In this document: piece after piece, positions 54,683 through 63,404 of the stretch | Numbering within the stretch: position 1 is the stretch's first letter | How the letters are laid out: every line of letters starts with the position of its first letter | Source: Dysgonomonas sp. 511 | GTDB lineage: Bacteria; Bacteroidota; Bacteroidia; Bacteroidales; Dysgonomonadaceae | Direction of reading: 5' to 3' | NCBI RefSeq assembly: GCF_010501105.1 | Contig: NZ_QVMQ01000001.1 | Location: 183,012 to 247,011, forward strand | DNA length: 64,000 bases | The notes under the pieces: generated by a model | Database searches by the model: none | What the model was told of the DNA's origin: nothing | The model's input: only the letters and a program-made list of their open reading frames with translations | Translations under genes and position numbers: made by a program

Positions 54683-56665
54683 CATCGCATCTTCCGACTG
54701 TGTGAGCAGGAGTTTAAGTTCACTCTCAGCATGGTCGGCCTGCCTCAACGGCACTTTCTCTACCACCGCCAGCGAAGGGTCGATATCGTACATCTGCACA
54801 TCTGAAGTACTGAGCCGCTTCACAAGGTTGTAGCAACTTAGTATTATCCTGCGGAAAGGATTCATATGCACATTGCGGAAAATGCGGTCTACAACCATAA
54901 ACTTGAAGTCGCCCCGCTTGTCGATGGCGTCCTGCAACGAAGGGTAGCGGGTATTAAGATCGACCAAGCCGTGCTTTTCCAGTTCGTTGGCTATCAGGTT
55001 TACATATTTGTCGGTATGGATACCAAGTTTAAATCCTGCCCGCACGTTTATACGGAATATCTTCTTTGAGGCATAAACCGTAGTTTCGTAACTGAACTCG
55101 TAAGGCTCATCGGTTCTCTTGATGCGTACAAACCAATAAGTATCGGCTCGCTTAGGTGTGCGCTTGAAGAGTGAATAAGCAATCTTGCTTTCCAGATAAT
55201 CCTTATTGTTTGCCTTAACGATATAGACAAGATGGGTAGCCGCTTTCGGTATAGAGACGTCTTCGCTTATCTTCAATATCTGGTTGATATATCTCTCGTC
55301 TACAGGGTCGTAAATCGTATAGCGGCGTTTGATACGGCGTCCATTGTACCACGAATACATAAGGAATACCAATATGCCGGCTATGATGATAGGCACAAAT
55401 CCGCCATGAGCAAATTTCTGCATATTGGCAATGAAGAAGCTGAACTCTATAACAACGAAAAACAGGGTAAGCGGTATGCTGAACCATAGAGGCTTATTAT
55501 TTCTTTGGAAATACAGGAATAAAAGGACGCTGGTCATCAGCATGCTCAGGGTTATAGCCAAACCATAGGCAGCCTCGAGTTTCATCGACGACTGCATCGT
55601 AAGTATTATAATGATACACAGCACCATCATTATATAGTTGATAGACGGAATATAGAGCTGCCCCTTTACATCCGAAGTGTATTCAATCTTTACATTAGGC
55701 CATATATTCAATGAGATAGCTTCGCTGATTACGGTAAACGACCCGCTCAGCAACGCCTGGCTGGCAATGATAGCCGCCAATGTAGCCATTATCACTCCTA
55801 CCAGGCTGAACCATTGCGGCATCATGGCAAAGAACGGATTCACATCGTGCGTCACGCTGCTGCTGTTGATAATCCATGCAGCCTGCCCCAGATAGTTGAT
55901 AATAAGCGCAGTCTTTACAAATATCCACGATATGCGGATATTCTTCAAGCCGCAGTGCCCAAGGTCGGAATAAAGTGCTTCTGCCCCCGTGGTACAAAGG
56001 AAAATAGCACCGAGCATAAACATCGTCTGAGGAACTTCTATAAGGAAATTGACAGCATACATAGGGTTGAATGCGCGAAGCACACTAAAGTCGGTCACCA
56101 ACTGGCTGAGCCCGACAATAGCCATCATACCAAACCATACAATCATCAGTGGCCCGAAATATTTACCCAACGACCCCGTACCGAAAGGCTGCACAAGAAA
56201 CAGCAGGAGCACAATAGCAATGGTAACAGGTATAACCGGTATATGTGGGGCAATGGTATTCAGCCCTTCTATAGCCGACATTACAGTCATGGCAGGAGTA
56301 ATAATGCCATCGGCCAACAGGGTAGCCGCTCCGATTCCCGCCAATATATAAGCCCAGCGGTATTTCTGGCGGATAAGGGCATAGAGCGAAAGGATACCGC
56401 CTTCGCCTTTATTATCCGCCCGGAGGGTTATTATTACGTACTTGAGAGTTGTCTGTATAGTCAAAGTCCATATCACACACGAAACAGCGCCCAATATATA
56501 ATCTGGCCTGTTAAGCTGTCCGTCGGGCAGGGCAAACAATATCGCCCTCATCACATAAAGAGGCGATGTCCCTATATCACCAAAAACAATTCCGATTGCC
56601 AAAACTACCCCTAAAGCGGAAAAGGGGACTTTACTGTGAATTTCTTTCATTTTTACCTGTTTCAA
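54659..56665 (-). CDS. kup: Kup-type potassium transporter
   Basis: 668-residue K+ uptake permease. The N-terminal ALGVVLAIGIVFGDIGTSPL is the family signature, with 12 helices across residues 20-450 and a cytoplasmic C-terminal domain of about 220 residues (MVVDRIFRNVHMNPFRRIIL). The start could be either MKQVKMKEI (56665) or the Met at residue 6. It is convergent with the M20 gene and monocistronic. Confidence 0.95.
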   Translation of the reverse strand: MKQVKMKEIHSKVPFSALGVVLAIGIVFGDIGTSPLYVMRAILFALPDGQLNRPDYILGAVSCVIWTLTIQTTLKYVIITLRADNKGEGGILSLYALIRQKYRWAYILAGIGAATLLADGIITPAMTVMSAIEGLNTIAPHIPVIPVTIAIVLLLFLVQPFGTGSLGKYFGPLMIVWFGMMAIVGLSQLVTDFSVLRAFNPMYAVNFLIEVPQTMFMLGAIFLCTTGAEALYSDLGHCGLKNIRISWIFVKTALIINYLGQAAWIINSSSVTHDVNPFFAMMPQWFSLVGVIMATLAAIIASQALLSGSFTVISEAISLNIWPNVKIEYTSDVKGQLYIPSINYIMMVLCIIIILTMQSSMKLEAAYGLAITLSMLMTSVLLFLYFQRNNKPLWFSIPLTLFFVVIEFSFFIANMQKFAHGGFVPIIIAGILVFLMYSWYNGRRIKRRYTIYDPVDERYINQILKISEDVSIPKAATHLVYIVKANNKDYLESKIAYSLFKRTPKRADTYWFVRIKRTDEPYEFSYETTVYASKKIFRINVRAGFKLGIHTDKYVNLIANELEKHGLVDLNTRYPSLQDAIDKRGDFKFMVVDRIFRNVHMNPFRRIILSCYNLVKRLSTSDVQMYDIDPSLAVVEKVPLRQADHAESELKLLLTQSEDAMSDTQSIE

Positions 56666-56763
56666 GACTGTGTTATTTACTAACAGTTACTTAAAAAAGA
56701 ACAATGAACATACAATATTGTTGCTACAGGAGTGCATATTTCCGCTTTTATTTTGCCTATACT

Positions 56764-56800
56764 ATAGAAAAAGAGGCAGCAGGACAAAAGCCCTGCTGCC
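56764..56800 (-). terminator. Terminator after ackA
   Basis: On minus, GGCAGCAGG and CCTGCTGCC form a perfect 9-bp stem followed by TCTTTTTC. Confidence 0.88.
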
Positions 56801-56824
56801 AACCAGATAAAACAGAATGATAAA

Positions 56825-58030
56825 TTATTTGTTCACATTTGCGATTTCCATCGTATCCGATGCAATCATAAATTCCTCATCGGTAGGAACAACCATTACG
56901 GTCACCTTAGACTCAGGAGTGCTTATAACAGCCTCATCGCCATGTATCTCATTGTTCTTCTCTTTGTCTATTTCTATGCCCATGTATTCCATACCTGCGC
57001 ATACAAGCTCCCTTACGAGGGATACGTTTTCGCCGATACCTCCGGTAAACATCAGGACATCAGCACCACCCAATGCAGCAGCATAAGCGCCTACGTATTT
57101 CTTTATGCGGTAACAGAAAATATCGAAAGCCAGTTCGGCGCGTTTGTTGCCCGAATCGATGGCTGCACGCAGTTCGCGCATATCCGACGACACCCCTGAT
57201 ATACCCAGCAGACCGCTATGTTTGTTCACAAGGGTAGAGATAGCCTGCGTACCGATATTCTCCTTTTCCATCACATAAGATACTATTCCGGCATCTACAT
57301 CGCCGCAACGGGTACCCATCAGCAAGCCTTCTACCGGAGTCATACCCATAGATGTATCTATCGACTTACCATTCTTGATGGCGGCAAGCGAGCCTCCGTT
57401 TCCGATATGAGCCGTAATGATACGTTGCTCTTTGAATGGTACGCCCAGAATATCACATCCTTTCTTAGAAACATACCTGTGGCTCGTTCCGTGGAAACCA
57501 TAACGGCGGATAGAATACTTCTCGTAGAGTGAATAAGGCAAGCCATACATATAAGCTTTAGCAGGCATTGTCTGGTGGAAAGCCGTATCGAATACACCAA
57601 CCTGAGGGATGTCTCCCATCAGTTCTTTTACGGCATATATACCGGCAAGGTTAGGCGGATTGTGAAGAGGAGCCAGCTCGATACACTCTTCCATTTTCTT
57701 AATCACCTCGTCGGTAATATATACACTGCTGTTGAACTCCTCACCTCCGTGAACTACACGGTGACCTACGGCATCTATTTCGCTCAACGACTTGATACAT
57801 CCGTATTTATCGTTGGTAAGAACTCCCAGTATATATTCTATTCCGGCTTGATGTTCGAGTATTTCACCTTCGAGAATCAGTTTGTCGCCATTCGGAAGCG
57901 GAGCTTTCAGGAAAGAACCTTTCAGCCCTATCTTTTCTATTCCACCCTGAGCAAGTACTTCATTGCTCTTCATATCGAAGAACTTATATTTGATGGATGA
58001 ACTACCACAGTTCAGTACTAATATCTTCAT
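56825..58030 (-). CDS. ackA: Acetate kinase
   Basis: 401-residue acetate kinase; it makes ATP and acetate from acetyl phosphate. LVLNCGSSSIKYKFFD at the start, DAVGHRVVHGGEEF, RRYGFHGTSHRYVSKKG, TAHIGNGGSLAAIKNGKSID and FTGGIGENVSLVREL are all present. It is the last gene of the pta/HAD-like/ackA operon, 4 bases after the HAD-like gene, and is followed by a terminator. Confidence 0.97.
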   Translation of the reverse strand: MKILVLNCGSSSIKYKFFDMKSNEVLAQGGIEKIGLKGSFLKAPLPNGDKLILEGEILEHQAGIEYILGVLTNDKYGCIKSLSEIDAVGHRVVHGGEEFNSSVYITDEVIKKMEECIELAPLHNPPNLAGIYAVKELMGDIPQVGVFDTAFHQTMPAKAYMYGLPYSLYEKYSIRRYGFHGTSHRYVSKKGCDILGVPFKEQRIITAHIGNGGSLAAIKNGKSIDTSMGMTPVEGLLMGTRCGDVDAGIVSYVMEKENIGTQAISTLVNKHSGLLGISGVSSDMRELRAAIDSGNKRAELAFDIFCYRIKKYVGAYAAALGGADVLMFTGGIGENVSLVRELVCAGMEYMGIEIDKEKNNEIHGDEAVISTPESKVTVMVVPTDEEFMIASDTMEIANVNK

Positions 58031-58034
58031 GCTG

Positions 58035-59000
58035 TTAAATTAATTTGTTAGGACCCAGTTGTTTGCCATTCTCATCGTAAATATAGAAGCCTCTACCCGA
58101 CGATTTGCCAAGCTGCTTGGAACGGTAGAGACGCCACAGCACAGGCGAAGCCTTGTACTTTTTATCTCCATATTCGTGGAACATATCTTCCATCATCATT
58201 ACCAGTTTCTCGATACCGATAATATCAGCCAGGTGGAAGATACCATAGCGTTGCCCGTAGATAATGGTAAACACCTTATCTATATCTTCGAGAGAAGCCA
58301 CGTTTTCCATCCATGTTTCACACGCTTCGTTCAGCATAGTGATCAACAAGCGGAAGCTAACCAGCCCACTGCTTTCGTGTACAGGGACAGGTGTGTGTTT
58401 TATCATTTTGGCAAAGAGGTTTATCTTCTCTATTGCCTCTTCGGAAGTAAAGGTTCCCCTTACTATTTCGAGCAAACGGGCTTCGCTGTGCGATATAGGG
58501 AAATGGAGGCTTATGCAGCGTTCTTTAAACTTGAGGTCTGCCGCTAGTTCGCTGATGATTACTGTAGTGGCATTGGTGGCTATTATAGCATCATTGGCCA
58601 AAACCAGCTCCAGATTGCGGAACACTTCTTTCCTTAGTTCGGTACTGCGTTCGCCATTGGCTTCGTAGCGGATACATTCGATAACGAAATCGCATCCCCT
58701 GAGGTCGTTATAGTCCAGCGAACCTTTTATGCGTCCCATTGTGGCGCGCTTTTCGCTTTGGGTAAGCCCCCAGTTTTCTATTTTGGTATCCAGCCCGTTG
58801 CTGATATCTTTTACTGCTTCTTCTATTCTTTCCTGGGAAACTTCGATAAAGACAACTTCCATGCCCGAAAGCGCAGTCAGGCTAACGATGTGCCTTCCGT
58901 CGCGCCCGCAACCAACTACTCCTATCTTCGAGAAGAGCGACCTTTTCTTATGCTTGCTGCTCAGGCCGTATTCTTCAATTGGTTCTATGATTTCTGCCAT
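58035..59000 (-). CDS. Divergent 3-hydroxyacyl-CoA dehydrogenase-like protein
   Basis: 321-residue Rossmann-fold protein of the 3-hydroxyacyl-CoA dehydrogenase family. The NAD motif is GVVGCGRDGRHIVSL (GxGxxG kept). The catalytic region keeps His and Glu (SLHFPISHSEARLLEIVRG), but the usual HFFNP is HFPIS. The canonical GFVxNRxL, whose Asn helps catalysis, is GLVSFRLL, so the Asn is lost. IFHLADIIGIEKL and GKSSGRGFYIYDENG are C-terminal HAD blocks. It lies between pta and ackA, 4 bases before ackA. It may act on another substrate or have a non-catalytic role. Confidence 0.82.
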   Translation of the reverse strand: MAEIIEPIEEYGLSSKHKKRSLFSKIGVVGCGRDGRHIVSLTALSGMEVVFIEVSQERIEEAVKDISNGLDTKIENWGLTQSEKRATMGRIKGSLDYNDLRGCDFVIECIRYEANGERSTELRKEVFRNLELVLANDAIIATNATTVIISELAADLKFKERCISLHFPISHSEARLLEIVRGTFTSEEAIEKINLFAKMIKHTPVPVHESSGLVSFRLLITMLNEACETWMENVASLEDIDKVFTIIYGQRYGIFHLADIIGIEKLVMMMEDMFHEYGDKKYKASPVLWRLYRSKQLGKSSGRGFYIYDENGKQLGPNKLI

Positions 59001-59117
59001 AAGTATTGTTTGAGTTATAATTTGTAATTTATAAATTATGAGCCATTAGTTCCAAATTACGGGTTCGCAGCTTTTGCCAACTCATAATCCATAACTTATA
59101 ACTCACAATTGTCTATA

Positions 59118-60125
59118 TTATTTCTTTGCTGCTATAGCCTGGTTTGCGGCAATGGCTACCATGTTGTAAATATCGCCGACCGAACATCCGCGCGAAAGGT
59201 CGTGTACCGGCGCCGCCATTCCCTGAAGGATGGGGCCGACTGCCTCAGCATTACCCAGGCGTTGAACCAGTTTGTATGCGATATTACCTACTTCGAGAGA
59301 TGGGAATACAAGTACATTTGCCTTGCCTGCGACCTTGCTGCCGGGGGCTTTTTGCTGTCCGACCGATGGCACAAGTGCAGCATCGGCTTGCAATTCGCCG
59401 TCGATATTCATTGTGGGGTCTAGCTTCTGAGCCAATGTGGTAGCTTCTATCACCTTGTCTACCAGCGGATGTTTTGCACTGCCTTTGGTAGAGAAGCTGA
59501 GAATGGCAACCTGAGGTTCTTCGCCCACCAAAGCACGCGCAGTATTGCCTGTAGCTACTGCTATTTCGGCTAGTTGCGACGCTGTAGGATCGGGCGTTAC
59601 CGCACAGTCGGCAACAACAAGCAGGCCGTCTTTTCCATATTGTTTCTGGGTAGTAAACATAAGGAATGCTCCCGAAACAACACTTATACCGGGTGCTGTC
59701 TTTATGATTTGCAATGCAGGACGAAGCACATCGCCTGTTGTATTTTGCGCTCCTGCTATCTCGCCGTCGGCATCGCCGCTCTTTATCATCAAACAGGCAA
59801 TATATAATGGATCTTCCGCCAGTTTTGCAGCTTGCTCTATCGTCATACCTTTTGCCTTTCTCAATTCGAAAAGCAGGTTGGTATAAGCTTCTTTCTTTTC
59901 ATAGTTTTTGGGATCAATAACTGTAGCCTTAGCAATATTTTTAAGTCCCAGATTGGCTGCCGATTCGTTGATTTCGGTCAGGTTTCCCACAAGAATAATA
60001 TCTGCAACACCGTCGCCGATAAGCTGATCGGCTGCTTTAAGAGTTCTTTCTTCTGTTCCTTCAGGCAAAACAATACGTTGTTTATCCGATTTTGCCTTTT
60101 CTACAATTTGTTTAATTAAGTCCAT
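59118..60125 (-). CDS. pta: Phosphate acetyltransferase
   Basis: 335-residue short-form Pta that interconverts acetyl-CoA and acetyl phosphate. RIVLPEGTEERTLKAADQL, MIKSGDADGEIAGAQNTTGD, VVADCAVTPDPTASQLAEIA and ANVLVFPSLEVGNIAYKLVQ are family blocks. It is the first gene of the acetate-production operon; the next gene starts 117 bases later and that gap has no clear terminator. Confidence 0.97.
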   Translation of the reverse strand: MDLIKQIVEKAKSDKQRIVLPEGTEERTLKAADQLIGDGVADIILVGNLTEINESAANLGLKNIAKATVIDPKNYEKKEAYTNLLFELRKAKGMTIEQAAKLAEDPLYIACLMIKSGDADGEIAGAQNTTGDVLRPALQIIKTAPGISVVSGAFLMFTTQKQYGKDGLLVVADCAVTPDPTASQLAEIAVATGNTARALVGEEPQVAILSFSTKGSAKHPLVDKVIEATTLAQKLDPTMNIDGELQADAALVPSVGQQKAPGSKVAGKANVLVFPSLEVGNIAYKLVQRLGNAEAVGPILQGMAAPVHDLSRGCSVGDIYNMVAIAANQAIAAKK

Positions 60126-60184
60126 TATATATTTGATTTTTAATATTTATCCGGAATAAATTTATCTATATTATATTAGAGAAC

Positions 60185-60192
60185 ACAAATGT
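60185..60192 (-). promoter_or_regulatory. -7 promoter element of pta
   Basis: TACATTTG on minus matches TAnnTTTG, 60 bases before the pta start. Confidence 0.6.
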
Positions 60193-60406
60193 AGTAAAAA
60201 TGCAAACTAGAGATTACATTTTTACCAAGAAATATTATCCCCATTGTGAAATATTTTAAACTATAGAGCCTGTTTAAAATTATTAAAGAATATTTTCTGG
60301 GGAGAATACGGAATAGTTTTTGTTTGATATTCGCAGTTTTAAATAATATCTTTGTATAAGTAACGGTTAGGCATAAACCGGCTTTTATAGAAAAGGATGG
60401 AAAATG

Positions 60407-60490
60407 TGTTACTTTTTTCACCGCTCTCCCCGCTCTCTCCAAAGGGAGAGAGGGCTGCAAAGCCACGGCAAGGGAGAGAAAAAAGTAACA
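60407..60490. repeat. GTTACTTTTTT inverted repeat, copy 4
   Basis: TGTTACTTTTTTC (60407-60419) and GAAAAAAGTAACA (60478-60490) are perfect 13-bp complements. Inner CTCTCC/GGAGAG pairs add further stem. Two more GTTACTTTTT copies lie at about 60613 and 60750, the second preceded by GTTACTTG. Confidence 0.75.
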
Positions 60491-60505
60491 ATAAAAAAGT
60501 AATGA

Positions 60506-60557
60506 GGGCGAATTATCATTCGCCCGACACAACCGACTGGCGAATGATAATTCGCCC
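60506..60557. mobile_element. Core-only copy of the MITE palindrome (copy 4)
   Basis: GGGCGAATTATCATTCGCC (60506-60524) and its complement (60539-60557) are a perfect 19-bp pair. The outer CAGGG/CCCTG arms and the centre are different, so this is a reduced or related element. The gap 60126-60835 has no gene; besides this it holds the GTTACTTTTT hairpin and an AGAGCCTGTTTAAA half-site at 60262. Confidence 0.7.
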
Positions 60558-60835
60558 CTACAATGCTAATATTACAATAATTTTAATTTTTGTCATGTAC
60601 TATGTACAAGTGTTACTTTTTGGAAGAGATACAAAATACCAGTAGACGAGTTAACGAGTTGGGTGCTGAAAAATATGAACTTGTGCCTTGCTCACTTACA
60701 TCTAAAGAAAACGGGACAAGGAAAAAGCAACGAAAAGATGTTACTTGTGTTACTTTTTCGGATACAAATAAACACAAGTGCCCAGCAGCATAATGAAGAA
60801 TTGACTTACAATACAATTATATAACTAGAAAAAAT

Positions 60836-61873
60836 ATGAACCGTCCTATACTTTTGCCGCCCGAATGGTATCCTCAAAGCGCCATACAACTGACATGGCC
60901 TCACGCTGATACGGACTGGGGCTATATGCTCGAAGAAGTCACCCAATGCTTTGTACAAATTGCCGTGGAGATAATGAAAAGGCAAAAACTGATAGTGGTT
61001 TGCTACAATATGGAGCTTGTAAAATATGAGTTGCGCGGCTACAAAGACTTGTTGGCAAACCTTATAGTTGTAGAACTGCCGACAAATGATACATGGGCAC
61101 GCGACCATAGCGGGATATCTGTACTCAAAGATGGGAAAATGCATATTTACGATTTCACATTCAACGGATGGGGGTTGAAGTTCGCATCCAACTATGATAA
61201 CCAAATCACGCGAGGGTTCTTTTCGAAGGGTATTTTCAATAAAGATGTGGAGCTTGACAATCGCAAAGATTTTGTACTCGAAGGCGGTGCTTTAGAATCG
61301 GACGGAAAAGGGACATTGCTCACCACATCGGAATGCCTCCTTTCTCCAAACCGTAATTCTTATTTATCGAAAGATGGCGTGGAAGATTATCTGAAAGACA
61401 CCTTTGGGCTCGATCGCGTTTTATGGCTCGATCACGGGTATCTGGCAGGAGACGATACCGACAGCCATATCGATACTTTGGCACGTTTTTGTGACGAACA
61501 TACAATCGCCTATGTAAAATGTGAGGATAAAGCCGACGAGCATTACGAGGCATTGGCTAAAATGGAAGAACAACTGAAATCGTTTGCCGACTATACAGGC
61601 AAACCATACAAGCTGATAGCCCTGCCTATGGCAAAGGCGGTTTACGACGAAGATAATACCCGCCTGCCTGCTACATATGCCAACTTCCTGATAATGAACA
61701 ATGCGGTTCTTGTTCCGGTTTATAACGATAAGGATACGGACGACATTGCATTAGGGCAATTAAGGTTAGCTTTTCCAAACAGGGAGATAATCGGCATAGA
61801 CTGTTCGCCACTAATCCGTCAGCATGGGTCGCTGCATTGCGTTACGATGCAATATCCTGAAATCTACCTTTAA
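60836..61873 (+). CDS. aguA: Agmatine deiminase
   Basis: 345-residue guanidine-modifying enzyme; agmatine to N-carbamoylputrescine. The N-terminal LPPEWYPQSAIQLTWPHADTDW is the family start, followed by NDTWARDHSGISV, VLEGGALESDGKGTLLTT and LDHGYLAGDDTDSHIDTLARF (catalytic His-Asp), with the nucleophile C335 in GSLHCVTMQYPE. It is the first gene of the agmatine-to-putrescine operon. Confidence 0.95.
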   Translation: MNRPILLPPEWYPQSAIQLTWPHADTDWGYMLEEVTQCFVQIAVEIMKRQKLIVVCYNMELVKYELRGYKDLLANLIVVELPTNDTWARDHSGISVLKDGKMHIYDFTFNGWGLKFASNYDNQITRGFFSKGIFNKDVELDNRKDFVLEGGALESDGKGTLLTTSECLLSPNRNSYLSKDGVEDYLKDTFGLDRVLWLDHGYLAGDDTDSHIDTLARFCDEHTIAYVKCEDKADEHYEALAKMEEQLKSFADYTGKPYKLIALPMAKAVYDEDNTRLPATYANFLIMNNAVLVPVYNDKDTDDIALGQLRLAFPNREIIGIDCSPLIRQHGSLHCVTMQYPEIYL

Positions 61874-61885
61874 TAGCCGTTTGTT

Positions 61886-62110
61886 ATGAAAGACCAAAAA
61901 GCATTACTTTTCAGATGCCTCAGGAATGATGTGCCGGCAATGGTGTTTTCGGGGAATGATATTCTTTTCCTCCCTTTGCTGAAACAGTATCATCAAAATG
62001 CAAAGGAAGCAGGATGCTCGCAAGAGTTCTTGGATGACATACAACTGAGGATAGAAGAGTTTGAAAAACATATAGACATGTCGCCCGACACTATTAAATT
62101 ACCAGATTAA
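61886..62110 (+). CDS. Small unknown protein in the agmatine operon
   Basis: 74-residue cytoplasmic protein: MKDQKALLFRCLRNDVPAMV, FSGNDILFLPLLKQYHQNAK, and an amphipathic C-terminal helix (QEFLDDIQLRIEEFEKHID). I do not recognise a family. It sits 12 bases after aguA and 10 before aguB, so it is surely translated with them; it could be an accessory or regulatory subunit. Confidence 0.75.
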   Translation: MKDQKALLFRCLRNDVPAMVFSGNDILFLPLLKQYHQNAKEAGCSQEFLDDIQLRIEEFEKHIDMSPDTIKLPD

Positions 62111-62120
62111 ACAACAAGAG

Positions 62121-62996
62121 ATGAAAGTGGGATTGATACAACAGGCCAATACGCCTGATATACAAAAGAATATACAAGGACTAAAAAACAAGATAAGGGA
62201 GGCTGCCAGCCAAGGTGCTGAGCTTATCGTCTTGCAAGAACTACATAACTCGCTGTACTTCTGCCAAGTAGAAGACACCAACATTTTCGATCTGGCGGAG
62301 ACTATTCCTGGCCCGTCTACTGACGAGTTCGGCGTATTGGCTAAAGAACTGGGCGTTATCATAGTCCTTTCCCTATTCGAACGTCGCGCGCCGGGACTTT
62401 ACCACAACACAGCCGTGGTAATGGAAAAAGATGGGACAATAGCAGGGAAATACCGTAAGATGCACATCCCCGACGATCCTGCATACTACGAAAAGTTCTA
62501 CTTCACACCCGGCGATCTAGGATTCAAGCCGATAGAGACATCGGTAGGAAAACTTGGTGTATTGGTCTGCTGGGATCAATGGTATCCCGAAGCCGCCCGC
62601 CTGATGGCTATGGCTGGAGCCGATATATTGATATACCCTACGGCCATCGGCTGGGAATCGACCGACGCGGATGATGAGAAATCGCGCCAGCTGGGAGCAT
62701 GGGTTATATCGCAGCGGGGGCATGCTGTTGCCAACGGGTTGCACGTAGTATCCGTAAACCGCACGGGCTACGAGCCCGACCCATCGGGACAGACGAATGG
62801 CATCACTTTCTGGGGAAATAGTTTTGTGGCTGGTCCTCAGGGGGAATTGCTATGGCAGGCATCGAACGATAGGGAAGAAGTGCAGGTAGTGGAGATGGAT
62901 ATGAAACGCTCGGAACAGGTACGCCGTTGGTGGCCTTTCTTCCGCGACAGGCGTATCGACTATTTCGGGGATATAACGAAGCGGTTTGTTGACTAA
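62121..62996 (+). CDS. aguB: N-carbamoylputrescine amidase
   Basis: 291-residue nitrilase-superfamily amidase: N-carbamoylputrescine to putrescine, CO2 and ammonia. Catalytic triad: E40 in LIVLQELHNSLYF, K113 in GKYRKMHIPDDP, and C150 in LGVLVCWDQWYPEAARLMA. The YFTPGDLGF and SVNRTGYEPDP blocks are typical of the plant/bacterial AguB clade. It completes the putrescine route with aguA. Confidence 0.95.
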   Translation: MKVGLIQQANTPDIQKNIQGLKNKIREAASQGAELIVLQELHNSLYFCQVEDTNIFDLAETIPGPSTDEFGVLAKELGVIIVLSLFERRAPGLYHNTAVVMEKDGTIAGKYRKMHIPDDPAYYEKFYFTPGDLGFKPIETSVGKLGVLVCWDQWYPEAARLMAMAGADILIYPTAIGWESTDADDEKSRQLGAWVISQRGHAVANGLHVVSVNRTGYEPDPSGQTNGITFWGNSFVAGPQGELLWQASNDREEVQVVEMDMKRSEQVRRWWPFFRDRRIDYFGDITKRFVD

Positions 62997-63173
62997 AGAT
63001 TATATTCATTAGAATTCTGGTATTTTACAACAATACTATTGATTTTTAACATAAAATTCGTATTTTTACCACTAAATCAAACTTTTTGCCTATGAAATAA
63101 AACGCGTAATTGATACGCACATTTTAAAATATATTGGAAAAAGCGTCTAGCTTTTATTCTGGTTTTCTGAAAC

Positions 63174-63269
63174 TTCGACAATTTCACAAAGTCACCAAGA
63201 GTAAAGCGATGATGCTCGCGCCGTATCGGCGTGGGCTTTACTCGTTTATTTGGTGACAAGGTAGTCGAA
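63174..63269. repeat. Nested palindrome / structured non-coding element
   Basis: Four nested perfect pairs share one axis: TTCGAC/GTCGAA (63174, 63264), GTCACCAA/TTGGTGAC (63191, 63250), GAGTAAAGC/GCTTTACTC (63199, 63235) and CGCCG/CGGCG (63219, 63227). The 62997-63404 gap has no credible gene. A smaller hairpin, GTCCAA/TTGGAC, is at about 63370, before the next gene. Confidence 0.65.
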
Positions 63270-63404
63270 AACCTTAGAAAATAGATAATACAGTAATTGT
63301 CCGCGCTTTTTTTATGTGTGTATGGGAAGTAGAATGAGGACAAAGAGAATTCACAAATTAATAATTATTGTCCAAATAAGGATTGGACGTAAAATGAGAA
63401 TGAA

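Noticed and set aside
55814..56614. 266-codon plus-strand frame opposite kup
   Set aside because: Basic, low-complexity translation with no recognisable domain; the minus strand is a full Kup transporter.
63077..63343. 88-codon minus-strand frame over the nested palindrome
   Set aside because: Its sequence is dictated by the palindrome arms; no signal, domain or ribosome site supports it.
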